Part shown: positions 59,861 to 64,000 of the stretch, piece after piece
Numbering within the stretch: position 1 is the stretch's first letter
How the letters are laid out: each line of letters begins with the position of its first letter
Origin: Morinoia aosen
Taxonomy: Eukaryota; Arthropoda; Malacostraca; Amphipoda; Talitridae
NCBI GenBank assembly: GCA_030386875.1
Contig: CM059573.1
Span: 26,329,891 to 26,393,890, forward strand
DNA length: 64,000 bases
Reading direction: 5' to 3'
Translations under genes and position numbers: made by a program
The notes under the pieces: generated by a model
Databases searched by the model: none
What the model saw: only the letters and a program-made list of their open reading frames with translations
Told to the model about the DNA's origin: nothing

Positions 59861-62640
59861 CTCGCTCGAGTGATGAAACTTATTCTGACACGCTAATGTC
59901 AAACTCATGCCGAGTGATGGAGAGAAACGGACTGAGCGGCAGTTGGGAGTGAGAGACAGTTTAACATAAATGTGCTTCATCTCCTAATACGTAAGTGCTT
60001 TTTGAAATGATTGTTACACTATAGATTTCATCAATTTCTAGGTAGTTATAAAATCCTATGAGAACAGAAGCACAAAAATCACAAATTTGCACACTTATTT
60101 GCTACAAAACATGTTTAATGATATTCCTAAGAAAATTTCAATTATAGAAGCTTCTCAGAAGTGTGCAAAGCAAATCCGGGTACCGTTAAAAAACTGTCGA
60201 ATTTAAAAACAATTGCTTCCGCATTAAGCAGATGATAACGCGTCTGACGTCAGAGACCTAACAAGTGAGTTGGTGTGAAAAATTCTCCTGCCTTCAATGC
60301 AAGTATAAGAAGTGATATCATTCGAAAAGGAAGGAAGTCTTATCCAAGTTTACAGCGCGAGAGTTACACATGTGGCTTTAATATTTCACGGCCGCCGAAG
60401 ATAAGGCGAATGTTTGGGGCAGAAGTTAGGTAGTGGCAAGAAGAAGTGGCCTATCAGAGGGTAGAGGACACGTTATCGGAGCTGCTGCAGCTCTCTGAGA
60501 CACTACAGAGCCAGTGACCATCGGAGTGCCAGCAGTGACATGACATCTGAGAGAACAAAGTGCCTTAGCGAGACAAAGTGAATTATCTGACTGCATTATG
60601 TGCACGTCGATGTTGAATCAGTGATTAGAGCACTCCCTTAAAATCATTCCCTCTTACTTCTCATGACTGCTTATGTGCTTGATTTTCACTTATGCTCTAA
60701 AATTACACTTAAATGTGCTTATCGAGTCCTTTTCATCATCGAGTGCCGCGAGTGATAGCATCCTAACAGTTTTTTTTCAAGTCACGCACATTTGCCACAA
60801 TCAAGCGTTAAACTCCTTAATTACTTACCCAAAAATAAAAAGTGACCTCTCACTGCGAGTCCTTATCAAGAGGTATCATCGACATGTGCATCGTGCTCTA
60901 TGCAATCGGCAGCAGTTGCACGTCCACGCCTGACAACTGTTCATGGATACTTGCCTAGTTAACCTTCGTTAAAAGTTCCGCTTAATTATTTACCTTCAAA
61001 TAACAAGTAATAATATCGCTCACAGTGATCAGAAGTTGACTGAGTGACAGCTGGAAAAAAGCGAGTCTCCAACGGAGTGTGCTGCAGTTTTTCAGAGAAA
61101 TTATGTAAGTAGTTCGATACAAGAATGAATTTTCAATAAAAAATCGTCTATTGGGTGGTAATACAGAGGGTAAAATATTTATCACTGCCTAAGCAGTTGA
61201 AATTGTATTTTAACGTTCTCAAAAGTACTGGTAGGTTGTTACATTTTGCTACATCAAGGGTTACCTCTGAATAGTATTTTTCGTGACCGGTAAAGTTTTC
61301 AAAGATCCAAGAATAAGGAATATATGAACAAATTCAGCAGTTTGTGGGTAAAAAACTTTCTTTAGGCGCAATATACACGTAGGTCGTCTAAGCCGCCAGT
61401 GTCGTTTTCATTATCCGCCCTAATTTTTTTACAATCATAAATTCTGAAACATGTTAGACGTGTTTTACCTTAGTCTTTATTGATGAAATTTTTTAAAACT
61501 CTGCTGAAATTAAATTCGATACTTTTTGCTTTTGAACTAATGAACTTGTATTACTTAAAAATTCATTAAATGCTGGATGAGGGTATACTTATAAAGACGT
61601 ATTCTTACACAGACGTGATGAGGGAAAATAAATACTTGTCGCAAAAGCACTCTTTATTTCTACGGTGCTAAACGACTGTTTGCTCACAAACCAGTTTCAC
61701 TCCGATGTCGAATAGATTTATTATGGGCCAAAATACTTTCGATGGATTTTGTCTTTCTTATAGCAAACGTAAGCGATGACGAAGGCATAAATCAGTATCG
61801 CTGTCTCTGCCCAACTCTGTCCACACTTGTTCAGTCTGGTGATTTTACTAGATGAGGACGATGCTTGATCGTATTCCCCTAGGTCTCCAGACCCAAAAAT
61901 TGATTTTTGCAGCCGGATTTATAGATGCACTAATAACTTGTGACACGCTTGTGCCTCTCAGCTAAACGCCGATCGTTTGGAATCTTTCATTAAATTTGTG
62001 TTCTCTGCAACATAGAACAATAATGTTTAAACCACACGAAATATGAAATTAAGCTATATTGAATGAGTAAAATGCAGCATCTGTAGTGAGTTTCAGAGTA
62101 AATGCATTTGTTCATTTGATTTGAATTCACATCAACAATATTTGCATTTTTGTATATATTTGTATTTGACAAATATCGGGAACAGTGACGACCCAACTAC
62201 AGTAAAGTGAGCACTGGAAACAAACCTTCGTTTAAAATCCCCTGAGAAGATCATTCCTCTCGTGACATAGAGTTGTATGAAGAAACACCGGCCACCAAAG
62301 TTTCCTCTTAGTATGTACCAAGCTCCTTAACATTCGTAGACTTATACTAATTGCACATTCAAGTTGTAAAAGAGAGACACTACTGGTCACGAGGTCGTCT
62401 TTTTACTATAATGTTTTTAATGAACTCAGAGAGGGTAAAAACGCCAGTGGACCAACTGCGCGACCGGCTTTTGCGAGGTAGAGACTCGTGCTCCAGCCTC
62501 TTCAAACGAGCTAGACAATAGAAGACTCTAACGCTTCTTAAAAACCAGACCTTGAGAGGGAATTGTCTGAAGAGCGTTATTTTACGTAGTAATATGCGTA
62601 GTTTACTGTTCAGGTGACTACCCTCCGTGTATGTACCGCA
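59861..62640. other. Possible non-coding exon region; otherwise unannotated
   Basis: Positions 60400-61100 are GC-richer, with several CAGTGA motifs and a donor-like GTAAGTAG at 61105. This would fit a 5' untranslated exon, but there is no acceptor, coding sequence or homology to confirm it. The rest is AT-rich without recognisable content. Confidence 0.3.
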
Positions 62641-62823
62641 TGTCTCACAAAAACCGGAACCGAGTATTTATTTTCCCGTATCAGTAATACCCGTAATTAT
62701 TTTTCGAATCAGTAGTAATCAGTAATACCGCATAATGTTGCTTGAAATTAACTGCTTATAGTATTCTTTCATGGTATTACTGATACGGGAAAATAAATAC
62801 TCTGTCGGGTTTTTGTGGGCACA
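62641..62823. mobile_element. 183-bp MITE with ~50-bp terminal inverted repeats
   Basis: The left arm 62641-62691 and the complement of 62773-62823 match closely. Both contain CACAAAAACC, then a perfect run of about 30 bp including GAGTATTTATTTTCCCG and TATCAGTAATACC. The loop of about 80 bp repeats CAGTAATA. No target duplication is obvious, so I do not assign a superfamily. Confidence 0.8.
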
Positions 62824-64000
62824 CTGTGTAGGAGAACGTTCCTGACTATCGACGAAATTATGTACTTTGACCACGGCCGCGCCTAGCGATAAGGAATCTA
62901 GGCCATCCATTTGCGCACCAAATTACCAATCAATAGAACTTTTAACCGACCACTTAGACTTCGGTAGTTTTGACAAGAAATAATATTCTAACGATCGTAG
63001 TATAGATTTATTCGAGAACGTATTATTCAAACACGACTGTAAAGTGTAAATCAACCAGTTTGACCAAAAGTGCTATCTTGAGGTCACTGAAATTAATGTG
63101 AACCTGCCTGCAGAAACGTGGAGGGAACAGCTACTCCTCTCAATTCATGTGATCGCGAAGACAGACGCCACAAACTGCTTGCAGAGAAAAGTCGAACCTA
63201 TTCCATTAACAACATTATACGTGTAGTATACGAGAGGTTGCCTTGTATCTATGTATAATTATTTCTGTTTCACGCAAATATTTGGTGTGAAACAACTGGA
63301 GGTGTTTGATTAACGTACCTGTGATGCAGGCTTCACTACCTACCGGGTGTGTGTATACGATTAACGATTATTATAAGGAATAAATTTGTTGGGTTCTATA
63401 GGTGCAGGATTATTTTAGGGAAAGTGCACAGAAGGTGAACCTGTATCACAGATACGCTCATCGCACACTTCTATATGGTTCTCAGACCGGTCTTCGTCCA
63501 AGCAATAATGTGGGCCAGCTAGTGGTGGCATAATCATCATTAATGTATTAAAACGCCACGCGTCTCCTTGAATTTATAAATAAATAAATAAGCTTATGTA
63601 TTTTTTGTACGTCATTTCTCCCATGTTATTACAATGTGAATCTCATTAAACACATTAAATTTGTAGAAAATTTTATACACTTAATTAGCAATAAAAGCAT
63701 TTAAGCATTAAGCATTTAATTAGCAATTAAGTAATTAAGCACGGTTACTGCTTGCTTGGTTGGTCCGTCTCTGTGTCACGTTCTTAAAGGATGCTCAATG
63801 ACCGTCTCTGAGAGACGAATTTCACAAGTGCACAAGTATAAGAATATTTTAATCGCGAGTACTATTAGGATAGGTCCTTTGGTCCTTTGGTGAAGTTCGG
63901 ACGCTCTGGTCCAGGTCACGCCGAAGGCGCCGCCTCACAGCGCAAATATATTTGCGCCTCACAGATATATTTGTTTGTCATCTATGTCTTGAGACTTATT
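62824..64000. other. Right edge, simple repeats only
   Basis: Positions 63640-63745 contain decayed repeats of AGCATTTAATTAGCAAT type. Positions 63932-63972 contain two copies of GCGCCTCACAG followed by ATATATTTG. GGTCCTTT is duplicated near 63874. No gene recognised. Confidence 0.5.

Noticed and set aside
60400-61110. 5' untranslated exon of a host gene
   Set aside because: GC content and a donor-like GTAAGTAG are suggestive, but no coding exon, acceptor or homology supports it. Left as a possibility only.
1-64000. CRISPR arrays, operons, riboswitches or bacterial genes
   Set aside because: No regularly spaced short repeats with unique spacers and no dense open frames. The content is that of an animal nuclear genome.

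Overview
The window looks like gene-poor, AT-rich arthropod DNA, most likely from an insect. The evidence is indirect: BEL/Pao and Jockey/I-type retroelements, many Tc1/mariner transposons, a tRNA-headed SINE, and a short degenerate TTAGG-type patch near 27.94 kb, which matches the usual insect telomere unit. I found no convincing host protein-coding gene, tRNA, rRNA or CRISPR array. Nearly everything recognisable is a transposable element or a remnant of one.

Layout. 0.2-4.1 kb: a rearranged BEL/Pao fossil, with an LTR plus gag piece on the minus strand placed head to head with a pol piece on the plus strand. The pol piece carries an insertion made of two segments that also lie on either side of the fossil. 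4.3-5.26 kb: copies of a dispersed repeat that recurs near 28.6, 30.95 and 33.4 kb. 5.27-11.48 kb: a nearly full-length minus-strand non-LTR retrotransposon (LINE) with endonuclease, reverse transcriptase and RNase H. It has two consecutive ORF1-type zinc-knuckle units. 11.82-20.81 kb: a young, structurally complete but apparently non-coding LTR element of 8,988 bp (LARD-like), with 1.73-kb LTRs about 99% alike, TG...CA ends and a 4-bp target duplication (ACTG). Its interior consists of old tandem modules.

22.5 kb: the C-terminus of an IS630/mariner-type transposase. 25.19-27.94 kb: three elements bounded by TTAA or a near-TTAA site, two of them sharing one TTAA. One is a 686-bp foldback, one is 1,141 bp, and one is a 270-bp MITE with a second copy at 35.1 kb in the opposite orientation. 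29.9-30.5 kb: a Tc1 fossil. 31.5-33.0 kb: a relative of the 1,141-bp element, built from foldback units around one conserved core. 36.34-38.86 kb: a DD34E Tc1-like element with about 200-bp terminal repeats, itself split by an insertion of about 1.2 kb. 38.9-42.05 kb: diverged, overlapping Tc1 fossils. 43.5-44.7 and 45.0-46.1 kb: two more transposase remnants. 47.3-47.6 kb: a SINE with an (ATT)8 tail. 54.25-54.41 kb: a 155-bp hAT-type MITE with an exact 8-bp target duplication. 56.4 and 59.65 kb: a diverged, unclassified segmental repeat. 62.64-62.82 kb: a 183-bp MITE.

The elements do not form a pathway. The window records successive insertions: old Tc1/mariner and BEL fossils, the LINE, MITEs using TTAA sites, and the LTR element as probably the most recent arrival. 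The strongest candidate for something undescribed is the non-coding LTR element at 11.82-20.81 kb. Next is the foldback family sharing a conserved core at 25.9-27.0 and 31.5-33.0 kb.
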